From: Halorussus salinisoli
Lineage (GTDB): Archaea; Halobacteriota; Halobacteria; Halobacteriales; Haladaptataceae
Direction: 5' to 3'
Length of the DNA stretch: 64,000 nt
Assembly (NCBI GenBank): GCA_005239435.1
Contig: SZNP01000004.1
Span: forward strand, 248,001 to 312,000
Position 1 is the first letter of the stretch; every line of letters begins with the position of its first letter. The notes below the pieces were generated by a model, which ran no database searches, was not told where the DNA came from, and saw only the letters and a list, made by a program, of their open reading frames with translations. Made by a program: the position numbers and the translations under genes. Positions 17,971-25,524 of this stretch are shown one piece after another.

Positions 17971-18061
17971 TGCTGAATACGTGCCCTCTACTCAGCACGT
18001 CGCGACTGACAGTATCTCGGTAGGTCTCTGTAAGCGTGCTGAATACAGAGGGTGAATTCAG
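17971..18061. repeat. MITE-like element (type with GTAGGTCTCTGT core)
   Basis: TGCTGAATACGTGCCCTCTA at 17971 starts a hairpin-like left end ending CTCAGCAC (17991-17998). The core has GGTAGGTCTCTGTAAGC, and the right end is GTGCTGAATACAGAGG at 18036. A close copy with the same core (ATAGGTCTCTGTGAG) lies at 53912-53992. Length is about 90 bases, with no coding content. Confidence 0.65.
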
Positions 18062-18142
18062 AGATGAATAGAAACTCTGCTCGCGGCGGTTACACCGATG
18101 GGCAACCGAACCGTTATCCGAATCGGTCTCCTATGACAGGGG

Positions 18143-18475
18143 ATGGCAGACGACAATCAAAGCCAAGACGGGGAAATGGATGACGAAGAGCGACGCCAGC
18201 CAGAGCGGGAGGTAGAGGAGGGACGTAACCGTGCTACTGAAGACCAACAGAAGCACGGCGACCCGAGTGAACAGCTTGGTGACCTTGATGACGCACTCGA
18301 AACCCATGACTATCCAACCACGACGGATGAATTGGTCGAGGCCTATGGCGACTATGAGATCCAAACTCAGAGCGGAGAGAAATCTCTCGAGGAAGTGCTT
18401 TCCTTAACCAAGAACCAAACGTACGACTCCGCTGATGACGTTCGCAGCCGGATACTGGGACTAATACATCGCTAA
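18143..18475 (+). CDS. DUF5789-like small acidic protein
   Basis: This 110-residue protein starts at ATG 18143. The first 50 residues are disordered and very acidic. The second half (THDYPTTTDELVEAYGDYEI, then TYDSADDVRSRILGLI) matches the haloarchaeal DUF5789 pattern of a YP..T.EL...YGDYE start and a SADDVR..I..L end. No function is established for the family. It stands alone, flanked by MITE-like repeats at 17971-18061 and 18541-18617. Confidence 0.7.
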   Translation: MADDNQSQDGEMDDEERRQPEREVEEGRNRATEDQQKHGDPSEQLGDLDDALETHDYPTTTDELVEAYGDYEIQTQSGEKSLEEVLSLTKNQTYDSADDVRSRILGLIHR

Positions 18476-18540
18476 TGGAGATGGCCGAATCACCCCCGTT
18501 TCGCTAGTCGGGACTGTATAATTGGATTCGATGCTGCATT

Positions 18541-18617
18541 CGCGCCCTCTATTCAGCACGGCGTTTTTACTGAATTCCGGTAGGTCGAAGAAGCCCGTGC
18601 AAGATATAGAATTCAGA
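18541..18617. repeat. Truncated MITE-like element
   Basis: CGCGCCCTCTATTCAGCAC at 18541-18559 is followed by GGCGTTTTTACTGAATTCCGG and GTAGGTCGAAGAAGCCC. These are nearly the same as in the copy at 14244-14331. The right palindrome is broken: GTGCAAGATATAGAATTCAG (18598-18617) instead of GTGCAAGATATA plus its complement. Confidence 0.65.
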
Positions 18618-18680
18618 GCGTTAAGGCACTCTGGGGAGTGGGACGAGGTAGGGTGTCTTGGCCACCGGTCGAGAGGTTGC

Positions 18681-19472
18681 TCACTCGGCAGACGCGGCGT
18701 CTAGACCGGTACCGGCTTCCAGGTGTGCGCCGAGGCGCTGGACGAATCGCGTAGCTGGGGCTCCGTCCACGACGTCATGATCGAAGGTGACGGTGAAGCT
18801 CAGGTACTCCCGGGACCGGAGTTCACCATCGATCAGGCGTGGTTTGGTTCCGATGCCGCCGACAGTGAGCTGGAGGGTATAGTTCGTGGGACTGATGGCC
18901 CACCCGTTTCCGGTGCCGAACATACCGACGGAGGTGACAGCGACAGTGCCAGCGAGGTCCTTCCACCGTGACGGGAACCACTGCGGGAGGCGCCAGATTT
19001 GTCTGCGGATGAGACCGGGAAGACGTCGGGCGAGCCTAGCGATTCTGGCCTCGGAACGGGTCGTAGTGTCTGCCTGGACGCGTCGAATTTCATCGTGAAT
19101 TGACCGGACCGTCCGCCGATTCGCCGCCCGGATGACGTGGGGGACACCGATTCGCTCGCCGTCAACCTCCCGTTCGACAAGGACATTTACATCCACATCC
19201 TTGAATTCGTAAATCCGTCCCCGCCAATCATGGTATCGGTGGACATGTGGCTGTTCCTCCACGGTGGCTGCCAAACAGGAGACGATGAAGGCTGTGAACG
19301 AGAGGTTTGTACCGGTCTCTTCCTCAATCGTCCGGATCTGCTCCCTGGCATCGGTGATGTCGATTTCGACGAGTCCGTGGACGTTACTCCGGTGTCCCGC
19401 CATTCGCATATAATCCACTGTCAACTGCTTTTGCGGAGACACGCGCACGATTTCGGGGCCTCGATTGCTCAT
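18681..19472 (-). CDS. Stand-alone 2-oxoacid dehydrogenase acyltransferase (E2) catalytic domain
   Basis: The start is set at ATG 19472 because the upstream 26 codons of the longer frame look non-coding. The 263-residue protein is an E2 catalytic domain: VSPQKQLTVDYMRMAGHRSN at the start, NLSFTAFIVSCLAATVEEQP in the middle, and the active-site DHDVVDGAPATRF (His-xxx-Asp-Gly) near the end. No lipoyl domain and no E1/E3-binding domain are present. E2 proteins transfer acyl groups from lipoamide to CoA. A catalytic domain without lipoyl domain must receive its substrate from another protein or have a different role. No dehydrogenase genes adjoin it. Confidence 0.8.
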   Translation of the reverse strand: MSNRGPEIVRVSPQKQLTVDYMRMAGHRSNVHGLVEIDITDAREQIRTIEEETGTNLSFTAFIVSCLAATVEEQPHVHRYHDWRGRIYEFKDVDVNVLVEREVDGERIGVPHVIRAANRRTVRSIHDEIRRVQADTTTRSEARIARLARRLPGLIRRQIWRLPQWFPSRWKDLAGTVAVTSVGMFGTGNGWAISPTNYTLQLTVGGIGTKPRLIDGELRSREYLSFTVTFDHDVVDGAPATRFVQRLGAHLEAGTGLDAASAE

Positions 19473-19845
19473 AGACTCACATAAACAGCATGAATTAAAA
19501 CCGTACGCACCGACCGAGGTGGTCGACCGCAGCGATAACTGACCTTCCATCCTCCCGTCAACTCAAGTAGTGCTGCAGAGAGAGAGGGTGTCTCTCAGCC
19601 GATACCCGAAGTTGTGGGTTTCGTTATGGCTGAGTTCAAACGAGCAGTGGGCCTGCTCGTCGTCATGTCGGCCATCAATTCCATGGTCGCGGAGTAGATT
19701 CAGCTCACTCCATATGTTCCCTCAGTGGTGAAGATATTTGAGTCGTCAACGGTCAGGTTAGCCACGGAGTGCAACAGCACTTCTCAAACGGCACATCAGC
19801 TCTAGAAACGCCAGCCTTCGTATAGCGGTTTAGTAACTGCACTCC
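19473..19845. other. Intergenic region with an inverted repeat
   Basis: No gene was supported; a 23-codon frame at 19626 is too short. CCACGGAGTGCA at 19763-19774 and its complement TGCACTCCGTGG at 19838-19849 form a perfect 12-base inverted repeat about 63 bases apart. The second arm overlaps the start codon of the antitoxin-like frame at 19846, so it may be a MITE end or an operator. Confidence 0.4.
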
Positions 19846-20025
19846 GTGGGTACCTCCAAGACGCTGCTCACGACGACGTATTCACGCAAGAAACCGCCGC
19901 CTTACGACAACGAGATCAGCTACGAGCAACTCAAAGCGCTCGTCGGGGCCGAAGAAGCGGCCAAACTTCGTGTGTTGAAACAGCAACTGGACGAAGGCTT
20001 CGTCGACGAAGTCGCCGACCTATAG
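19846..20025 (+). CDS. Antitoxin-like small protein
   Basis: A 59-residue frame begins at GTG 19846 and ends TAG at 20023-20025, immediately before the ATG of the PIN gene. The sequence (PPPYDNEISYEQLKALVGAE, then KLRVLKQQLDEGFVDEVADL) is helical and basic at the start, acidic at the end, typical of type II antitoxins. A back-to-back gene order with a PIN toxin is the classic arrangement. The N-terminus may be truncated by the inverted repeat that overlaps its start. The family is not identified. Confidence 0.55.
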   Translation: MGTSKTLLTTTYSRKKPPPYDNEISYEQLKALVGAEEAAKLRVLKQQLDEGFVDEVADL

Positions 20026-20226
20026 ATGCCAGGATTAGTCGCGGACACTTCCGCCCTAGTGAGCTTCGGTATAGTCTCGAACAGTACTCCGAATCCGTTC
20101 CCGCTCTGTCTAGACGACTACGATGTGTTCGTCCCGGATGAAGTTATTGAGAAACTCCAAGAAATCGTCTCGTTCGATGATAACCGGCGGTGTTGCGGAA
20201 GGCCCCACCCCACGTTTCCGACGTAA
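20026..20226 (+). pseudogene. Truncated PIN-domain (VapC-like) toxin
   Basis: The gene starts at ATG 20026 directly after the antitoxin stop. MPGLVADTSALVSFG carries the PIN-domain Asp of VADTSALVS, and VFVPDEVIEKLQEIVSFDD follows. The expected remainder (about 80-90 residues with further acidic residues) is missing. After residue 54 the frame enters the origin repeat DNA (box at 20205) and stops at 20224-20226. PIN toxins are ribonucleases needing several acidic residues, so this one should be inactive. The join marks a recombination point between a toxin-antitoxin module and the origin. Confidence 0.65.
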
Positions 20227-20769
20227 CGGAGGGCGAGTGAAAGATACTCGGTGTGGATTGGTGGACCCACACCCCACGTTTCCGTCGTTTCTCTATAATA
20301 GCAGGAGGGGAGAACACGGATAGTCTTCAAATCATTTCTCTATCTGACTGAGGTGGCACGTAAATAACCGTGATCTGAGAATCAAGTCACCTAGATTAAA
20401 GAGGGTAGGTTGAGAATATTCCAATAAGTATACTTCGTTTCAAGACGAAACGTTAGTTGCTTCGTTTCGTCGGCTGAAACAGAGGCTCTCCCGATCGTAC
20501 TTTTCATCGTAATCTTTTGGTGTTCTGTGTCTCTCATGGTAGATTCTAGCCCGTGAACCATACCTTCGAGTAACGCCGTCCCTGTTTCAGGAGTTACGAC
20601 GGAAACGTGGGGTGTGTGGGTGGACGACTCCGTTATCACTCTCCTACCGCTGTCATCCACATTTCTGTTCTACGTCGGAAACTCGGCTATACTGTCGGAG
20701 AACTAATTATGGCGCCTTACGTGTTTACCATCTCGATATCGGCAAAATAACGTCGGAAACGTGGGGTGG
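20205..20769. other. Replication origin, left part: four ORB-like repeats around an AT-rich region
   Basis: Four copies of an 18-20 base repeat, consensus ACGWCGGAAACGTGGGGT, precede the orc1/cdc6 gene. Boxes at 20205-20224 and 20269-20288 are on the minus strand (CCCCACGTTTCCG reading), and boxes at 20596-20615 and 20750-20769 are on the plus strand, so the two pairs face one another. Between them, 20320-20590 is AT-rich and contains a palindromic CGTTTC-AAGA-CGAAACG near 20445, a candidate unwinding region. Opposed origin-recognition boxes next to an orc gene are the hallmark of haloarchaeal origins. The sequence differs from the usual GAAACGGGGG-type core by an extra T. Confidence 0.8.
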
Positions 20770-20780
20770 TTCCTCCCGCT

Positions 20781-20789
20781 AGTTTTATA
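20781..20789 (+). promoter_or_regulatory. Putative TATA element of the orc1/cdc6 gene
   Basis: AGTTTTATA at 20781-20789 lies 17 bases before the ATG at 20807, close to archaeal BRE/TATA spacing for a leaderless transcript. The origin box at 20750-20769 ends just 11 bases upstream, so binding of Orc at that box would be expected to occlude the promoter and allow autoregulation (inference). Because TATA to start is about 27 bases, transcription might begin near 20812 and translation at the second Met codon (20819). Confidence 0.4.
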
Positions 20790-20806
20790 CGGCCACCGCT
20801 CACATC

Positions 20807-22051
20807 ATGACGTATTCAATGACGCCCGACCCCTCATCCAACTCTGTTGATGACCCGCTCTTTGACTCCGGGCATCACATTTTCGCGAACAAAGATCTCC
20901 TGAAAATCGGTCACGTTCCAGAAGCTGACCGGATCGTCGGCCGAGACGACGAAATCTCAAAACTGGCGAAACGACTCAACGGCGCCGTCCACGGCTATTC
21001 CCCAGAAAACGTTATGATCTACGGGAAAACCGGAACGGGAAAATCACTCGTCTCAAGACACGTCTCCCAACGCGCCCAAAACGCAGCAGATGGTGACGTT
21101 GACATCGGGACGGCATACCTCGACTGTGCAGAAGACAACACAGAAACCCAGGCCATCTCATCGCTCGCCGCCAAACTGAACGACGAGTCCGTCACCGGAA
21201 TCACCGTCCCCCACACCGGCCTCAGCACGTCAAAATACTATAAACTCCTCTGGGAAACACTTGATGCACAATTTGACTCTATAATCATCATCCTCGACGA
21301 AATCGACCTGATGAACGACGATAGCGTCCTAATGAAACTCTCCCGAGCCGAAGAAGCCGGAAAAATCGACTGTAGCGTCGGCATCATCGCGATCAGCAAC
21401 AAAATCCAGTATGTCGATAACTTGAACGAGCGAGTGAAAAGCAGCTTCCAGCACAAGGAACTGTTCTTCAAGCCGTATGATGCGAACCAGCTCCGTGAGA
21501 TCATGTTCAACCGGGAGGACGCCTTCCACGATGACGTCCTGTCCGATGACGTGATTCCACTGTCCGCCGCCTTTGCGGCCCAGGAACATGGGGACGCTCG
21601 GAAGGCAATCGATATTCTCCGCCACGCTGGCGAGGTTGCTTACGAAGACGGTGCCGACCAAGTGACGGAACACCACGTTCGGCAAGCCCAGCAACACGCT
21701 GAAAAAGACCGATTCCGAGAACTCGTGAGCGGAGCGCCCACACAGGCGAAGGCTGCATTACTTGCATTGACCGAACTCAGCGTCAACTCCAACGACGAAG
21801 CATTTCTCACGAGCCGTGTGTATGACCGGTACGAACTGATCTGCGAGCACCTCGATATGGACGTCCTCTCTGTTCGCCGGTTTCGAGACATCTTGAAGGA
21901 ACAAGCGTTCCTTGGTGTCGTCGAAATCGAGAAAATCAACAAAGGAAGTGCGGGCGGCATCCACCTTCAGAACCGCCTTATCGAAGATCCTCAAGTCGTT
22001 CGCGAAACGATCTTGGAGGACAGTCGGTTGCAGGATTGGGCCCGCGAGTAA
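20807..22051 (+). CDS. orc: Orc1/Cdc6 replication initiator
   Basis: This 414-residue AAA+ protein starts at ATG 20807; ATG 20819 is an alternative. Walker A is GKTGTGKS (about residues 73-80), Walker B is ILDEID (about 162-167), the sensor-1 region is IAISNK (about 191) and the sensor-2/arginine region is HGDARKAIDILRHAGE (about 263-278). The C-terminal third is a winged helix (LTELSVNSNDEAFLTSRVYD to the end) that contacts origin DNA. Archaeal Orc1/Cdc6 binds ORB repeats and recruits the MCM helicase. The gene is surrounded by eleven copies of a repeat with consensus ACGWCGGAAACGTGGGGT, so it should be the cognate initiator. Copy number and orthology cannot be decided from the window. Confidence 0.92.
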   Translation: MTYSMTPDPSSNSVDDPLFDSGHHIFANKDLLKIGHVPEADRIVGRDDEISKLAKRLNGAVHGYSPENVMIYGKTGTGKSLVSRHVSQRAQNAADGDVDIGTAYLDCAEDNTETQAISSLAAKLNDESVTGITVPHTGLSTSKYYKLLWETLDAQFDSIIIILDEIDLMNDDSVLMKLSRAEEAGKIDCSVGIIAISNKIQYVDNLNERVKSSFQHKELFFKPYDANQLREIMFNREDAFHDDVLSDDVIPLSAAFAAQEHGDARKAIDILRHAGEVAYEDGADQVTEHHVRQAQQHAEKDRFRELVSGAPTQAKAALLALTELSVNSNDEAFLTSRVYDRYELICEHLDMDVLSVRRFRDILKEQAFLGVVEIEKINKGSAGGIHLQNRLIEDPQVVRETILEDSRLQDWARE

Positions 22052-22078
22052 TTTCTTTCTTTCACCGACGGTGTCCGA

Positions 22079-22284
22079 ACGACGGAAATATGGGGTGGGC
22101 TGTACGGAACCGAAAGAGGCTACGGAAACGTAAGGGGGTCGGAAGAGACGTCGGAAACGTGGGGTTCGGGGGAGACGACGGAAACATGGGGTCGGAGGAT
22201 ACATCAGAAACGACGGAAACGTGGGGGGTCGAAAGCTACGTCGGAAACGTGGGGCCCGGCGGAGACGACGGAAACGTAGGGGGT
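22079..22284 (+). repeat. Seven directly repeated ORB-like boxes downstream of orc
   Basis: Seven boxes in the same orientation start at 22079, 22121, 22148, 22175, 22210, 22238 and 22265, each about 20 bases and spaced 27-42 bases start to start. Most read ACGACGGAAACGTGGGG with small changes: the first has AAATATGGGG, the fourth AAACATGGGG, the second and seventh have a TAGGGGG or TAAGGGGG end. With the four left-hand boxes this makes eleven sites. The spacing (roughly 27, 27, 35, 28, 27) approaches a multiple of the helical repeat plus a constant, so they would lie on similar DNA faces. Confidence 0.85.
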
Positions 22285-22328
22285 ACTGTTATCGGTAGCA
22301 GGGAGAAAACCCGTAATTTAGCCGTGGA

Positions 22329-22679
22329 ATGGCTCCTGGAAGAATCACGGGTATCCCTGTGGTATCGGCGGATACGTCGTCCCGATCGATCTTCGCGCGC
22401 AGTGACTACGCGGAACCGGAGTCTACTCGAGGAATAGAACAGCCTTGGAAATGCGGACGCGATTATCCCGAACTTCGCTCATATTACGGACGAAGATTGG
22501 TAGGACATCGCTGCTGGCGATTACGATGGTCCGCTCCCAGGGATTCGACACCGTGGTACCATCGACAAAGATCACGATGTCGGGAAACCCCTCCGCGACC
22601 GTGATCCCGAATGTGACTAGCTTCCGTACTCCGTGGAACTCGCCGCAATCGTCGAAGTCGGAGAGGTGGTTCGGTAATG
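22329..22679 (+). pseudogene. Decayed parA-like C-terminal remnant
   Basis: The frames here are broken by stops, but pieces look like the end of a haloarchaeal ParA-type ATPase gene: PVVSADTSSRSIFARSDYAE (22347 on), LGNADAIIPNFAHITDEDW (from about 22443, ending at a TAG), DHDVGKPLRDRDPECD followed by a TAG, and ELAAIVEVGEVVR with a TAA. The last stop overlaps the next ATG (TAATG at 22675-22679), as in parA-partner operons. No Walker motif is left. The identification rests on pattern memory and on the neighbouring origin. Confidence 0.4.
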
Positions 22680-22901
22680 GGCTTCGAGGATCTCGATGAG
22701 GCTGCTGGCGCGCAATCGAAAGACATTGAGTCGAAGTCCGCGTCGACGATCTCTGAAATGACGAGCGAGGCTGACTCCGAGACGACCGCTAGTGACGGAC
22801 AAGAGTCAGAACAGGCTAGCTGCTATGAGGTACCGGCGTTTCCCTTCGTTCAAGACAACATGCAGACGAACGTCTATGCTAGAAGCGACTGGTTGAGGTG
22901 A
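22677..22901 (+). pseudogene. N-terminal half of a ParA-partner-like protein
   Basis: A 74-residue frame starts at ATG 22677, overlapping the stop of the parA-like remnant. The first 50 residues are disordered and acidic, then EVPAFPFVQDNMQTNVYARS, a short motif typical of small plasmid-borne haloarchaeal proteins, and a stop at WLR. The C-terminal helix that normally follows (FEDA.DFE...LR..GVR) is missing here and occurs alone at 7857-8042. It could represent a protein truncated by one mutation. Its role is unknown, though partition or copy control would fit the context. Confidence 0.45.
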
Positions 22902-23080
22902 ATCGGCGACCCGTCGGATGCAACAGTCCGACGATTTGATACGTACTTCACTCCGAGAATGGTATCGTTCTCATACACAACTAACAGAACGTTTGCTGGC
23001 CCAGAAAGCTCATAGACCACTCGTACTTTGGCAGGACTCCAATCAATTGTGAAATAGCTTATGTACTCGACTAAATCTGA
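22874..23080 (-). pseudogene. Fragment of an unknown minus-strand protein
   Basis: The minus strand is open for 69 codons between an upstream TAA (23081-23083) and a TAG at 22874. It reads VEYISYFTIDWSPAKVRVVY, then LSGPANVLLVVYENDTILGV, with typical coding character, but no ATG, GTG or TTG near the start. It looks like an internal piece of a secreted beta-rich protein. It overlaps the end of the ParA-partner-like fragment on the other strand. Confidence 0.3.
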
Positions 23081-23137
23081 TTAGTAACCTCGTAATAAGG
23101 CCAATCGAACTAATATTTTAACCTGTATTTCAAATCA

Positions 23138-24895
23138 ATGACTTCTGTACACGGGCGTCGCATCCTCGGCGTCGTGGTGGCGGTGTCGCTGCTCGTGTCT
23201 TCGGCAGCATTCGCTAGTGCGATGACGAGGAACACGTCGAAGACTGCTGACGGTACGTCGGTGGACGGCCCGGTAACCGCCGACGCGAACAATTCGACAA
23301 CCCAGACAGACAACACAACCGCGGACACCGGGTGGACCGCTCCGCGCGCCGACGGCGGACGAACCGGCGCGACCGACGATTCAGGGCCGACGCCCTACCC
23401 GCAGTCCGCGTGGAACCGCGCCACTACTATAAACGAAGTTACAATCGCCGTCGGCAACGAGACGGTGTTCACCGTCGTCGACGACGACAGCAACCGTCTC
23501 GCAGCCCTGAATTCGAGCACGGGTGAGCAACGATGGACACGCCCGAACAACACGGAGCAAAATCCCGAGTACAGAATTACCAGCGGCCCATTCGTCGCTG
23601 GGGAGACAGTATACGTCGGGACCACCGCGGACCTTTACTCGACTGAGCCAAACACCATCCTCGCGTACAACGCCACCACCGGTGCTCTCCGGTGGGACCA
23701 AAATGTGACGACCGGAGCACTCGCTTTCGACGGGGAGTACCTCTACGGTAGCTCAGTCGCGGTAAACACGACGACCGGAGAGGTCGTCTGGAATACCTCG
23801 CTGTCCGGGCGTGCCGTCGCCGTCGCGGACGGACAACTGTATGTCGTCCAGCGGCCCGGCTACGACGATGTGGAGGAGAAGCGTCTCGTCGCAGTGAACG
23901 CGACAAACGGGACGGTCCTCTGGAACCGCTCCGTTTCGAGGAACGTGAATCTCGACCGCTTCGTCGCGACCGCCGACGGACTGTACGCGACCGGCCCGCA
24001 GTTCGGCCCCGATTCCGCTAAATTACTCGCCTACGACCCGACAGACGGGAGCCTCAGCTGGTCGAAGACGTTCGACTCGCAGTTCGACGCCTTCCAGGAC
24101 CAGCCCCCGGACTCCACGAGCGCGCTGGCGGTCGACAACGGCACCGTCTACGTCACGGTGTATGACAAGCTGACCATTGGATTGTATGGTCCGCTGGAGA
24201 GAAGCACGATCTACGCCATCGACGCCGAGAGCAGCGAATCCCGCTGGCAATACAGAAAGGATGTCCATCTCTCCGGGCCGTCAGTGACCAACGGCTCGGT
24301 CTACCTCGCCGCAAAGGATCCCACTGGGCCCAAGGAAAACATCCTGAGTCATTCCAGCAGAATGGGCCTGTTCTCGCTTGATACAACCGACGGGACCGAG
24401 TGGTGGAACTACACGCACACCCGCGAGGGGGTAGCCCTCTACGATGCGAGCGAACCGCCGATGGTTGCCAACGGGCACGTGTATGCGACGGTAAACGCGT
24501 ACATCGGTATATCCGGTGGGGACGTTCTGTTCGCGTTCAATGCGACCGACCAGCCGATCCAACCGGCCCACCAGTTCCAGTCGTCCAACACGGCACCGTA
24601 CCCTCGCGTGAACGTGTCACCGGCGGACTACGGACCTAACGAGACGGTGACACTGAACGCCTCGGAATCGGTTGACGTGGACGGACAAGTGGTGGCCTAC
24701 GAGTGGGACGTCGACGACGACAGGACCTACGAACGAACTGGCATGGAGATCAACGTGACCACTCCGAAGTCGTCCTCCACCTCTCGATACATTCGACTCC
24801 GAGTAATCGACGACGACAACGCAAGCAGTGACGAGCACTCAGATCCCGTACTTCCGGGCGTCACCCTGCAACCCACTTCCGACTCCTGTGAGTAA
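23138..24895 (+). CDS. Secreted PQQ-like beta-propeller protein with C-terminal PKD-like domain
   Basis: This 585-residue protein starts at ATG 23138 with a signal (LGVVVAVSLLVSSAAFASAM). Six or more PQQ/BamB-like blades follow, each with the strand pattern LAALNSSTGEQRWTR, ILAYNATTGALRWDQ, LVAVNATNGTVLWNRS, LLAYDPTDGSLSWSK. After about residue 490 a PKD-like Ig fold appears: PRVNVSPADYGPNETVTLNA, VDVDGQVVAYEWDVDDD. Many NxT sequons suggest a glycosylated surface protein. Propellers of this type bind partners or cofactors; without the key PQQ residues no enzyme activity is claimed. It stands alone, downstream of the origin debris. Confidence 0.85.
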   Translation: MTSVHGRRILGVVVAVSLLVSSAAFASAMTRNTSKTADGTSVDGPVTADANNSTTQTDNTTADTGWTAPRADGGRTGATDDSGPTPYPQSAWNRATTINEVTIAVGNETVFTVVDDDSNRLAALNSSTGEQRWTRPNNTEQNPEYRITSGPFVAGETVYVGTTADLYSTEPNTILAYNATTGALRWDQNVTTGALAFDGEYLYGSSVAVNTTTGEVVWNTSLSGRAVAVADGQLYVVQRPGYDDVEEKRLVAVNATNGTVLWNRSVSRNVNLDRFVATADGLYATGPQFGPDSAKLLAYDPTDGSLSWSKTFDSQFDAFQDQPPDSTSALAVDNGTVYVTVYDKLTIGLYGPLERSTIYAIDAESSESRWQYRKDVHLSGPSVTNGSVYLAAKDPTGPKENILSHSSRMGLFSLDTTDGTEWWNYTHTREGVALYDASEPPMVANGHVYATVNAYIGISGGDVLFAFNATDQPIQPAHQFQSSNTAPYPRVNVSPADYGPNETVTLNASESVDVDGQVVAYEWDVDDDRTYERTGMEINVTTPKSSSTSRYIRLRVIDDDNASSDEHSDPVLPGVTLQPTSDSCE

Positions 24896-24996
24896 CGCTT
24901 TGAGGGACTCGCCGTCCCGATTTTTCGGTCGCGGCAGGATACGGGACGTGAACAAATCCTTCGAACAGGACCTCGCTTTTCCCGACCGTATGAGCC

Positions 24997-25275
24997 ATGC
25001 GGAAGTTACTCCAGAAACACGATTGTTCACAGTCTGTGTTTCTGGCTGAGGGCTTCGGCTACCTGACTGGCCTCGCTCGATTTGGATTGAGCGGTCAGCT
25101 CAAATACGCCGACCGAAACCCCATCGGAACGTGGTTTCACACCCTCAAGATGCGGATCGACCGCTTTCATTCGTTGTGGGTGGGCAGTCGGCGGAGCGTT
25201 CGCCAGTGGCTTGCGGTGTTCGTCCATTACTACAACTTTCAACGACCTGACGATGTCTTTTTGAACGTTCAGAAT
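24997..25275 (+). pseudogene. IS6-family transposase C-terminal remnant
   Basis: The frame carries FLAEGFGYLTGLARFGLSGQ, DRNPIGTWFHTLKMRIDRFH, LWVGSRRSVRQWLAVFVHYY and NFQRPDD, the C-terminal third of IS6/ISH-type transposases. The catalytic Glu expected in the RNxIExW segment is Gly here (RNPIGTW), and the first two Asp are missing, so it is dead. After NFQRP the frame runs into unrelated sequence and ends at 25402. The tail overlaps a minus-strand membrane-protein fragment. Confidence 0.75.
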
Positions 25276-25289
25276 GCCACTCCGACTGA

Positions 25290-25485
25290 ACAATACCGGA
25301 AACGGTTGTTACGGGGGTATAGGATTGATTACGGAACCGCAACCGATGCGCCAACACCCACGAGTACGTGTCCAAGCGAACCAAAGCCAAATATGGAGTA
25401 TTAACCAGAAAACCCAGCGCAAGCAGTGCGGCGCTACCGACGAAATAGAGAAATCCAACAACGAGTAGCCCATTATCGAGTATTC
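25290..25485 (-). pseudogene. Membrane-protein fragment
   Basis: Minus-strand translation gives LDNGLLVVGFLYFVGSAALL, then ALGFLVNTPYLALVRLDTYS and WVLAHRLRFRNQS, a hydrophobic segment of about 25 residues followed by a basic stretch. There is an upstream TGA and no start codon, so it is a fragment cut by the IS6 remnant. I do not recognise it. Confidence 0.35.
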
Positions 25486-25524
25486 AGGCTGTATCCTCGT
25501 CCATGGATTTCATCTCTCGGGTTT

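Noticed and set aside
22036-22437. Plus-strand open frame of about 130 codons through the origin repeats
   Set aside because: It is low-complexity translation of the repeated boxes (GNVG, ETWG), with no family pattern.
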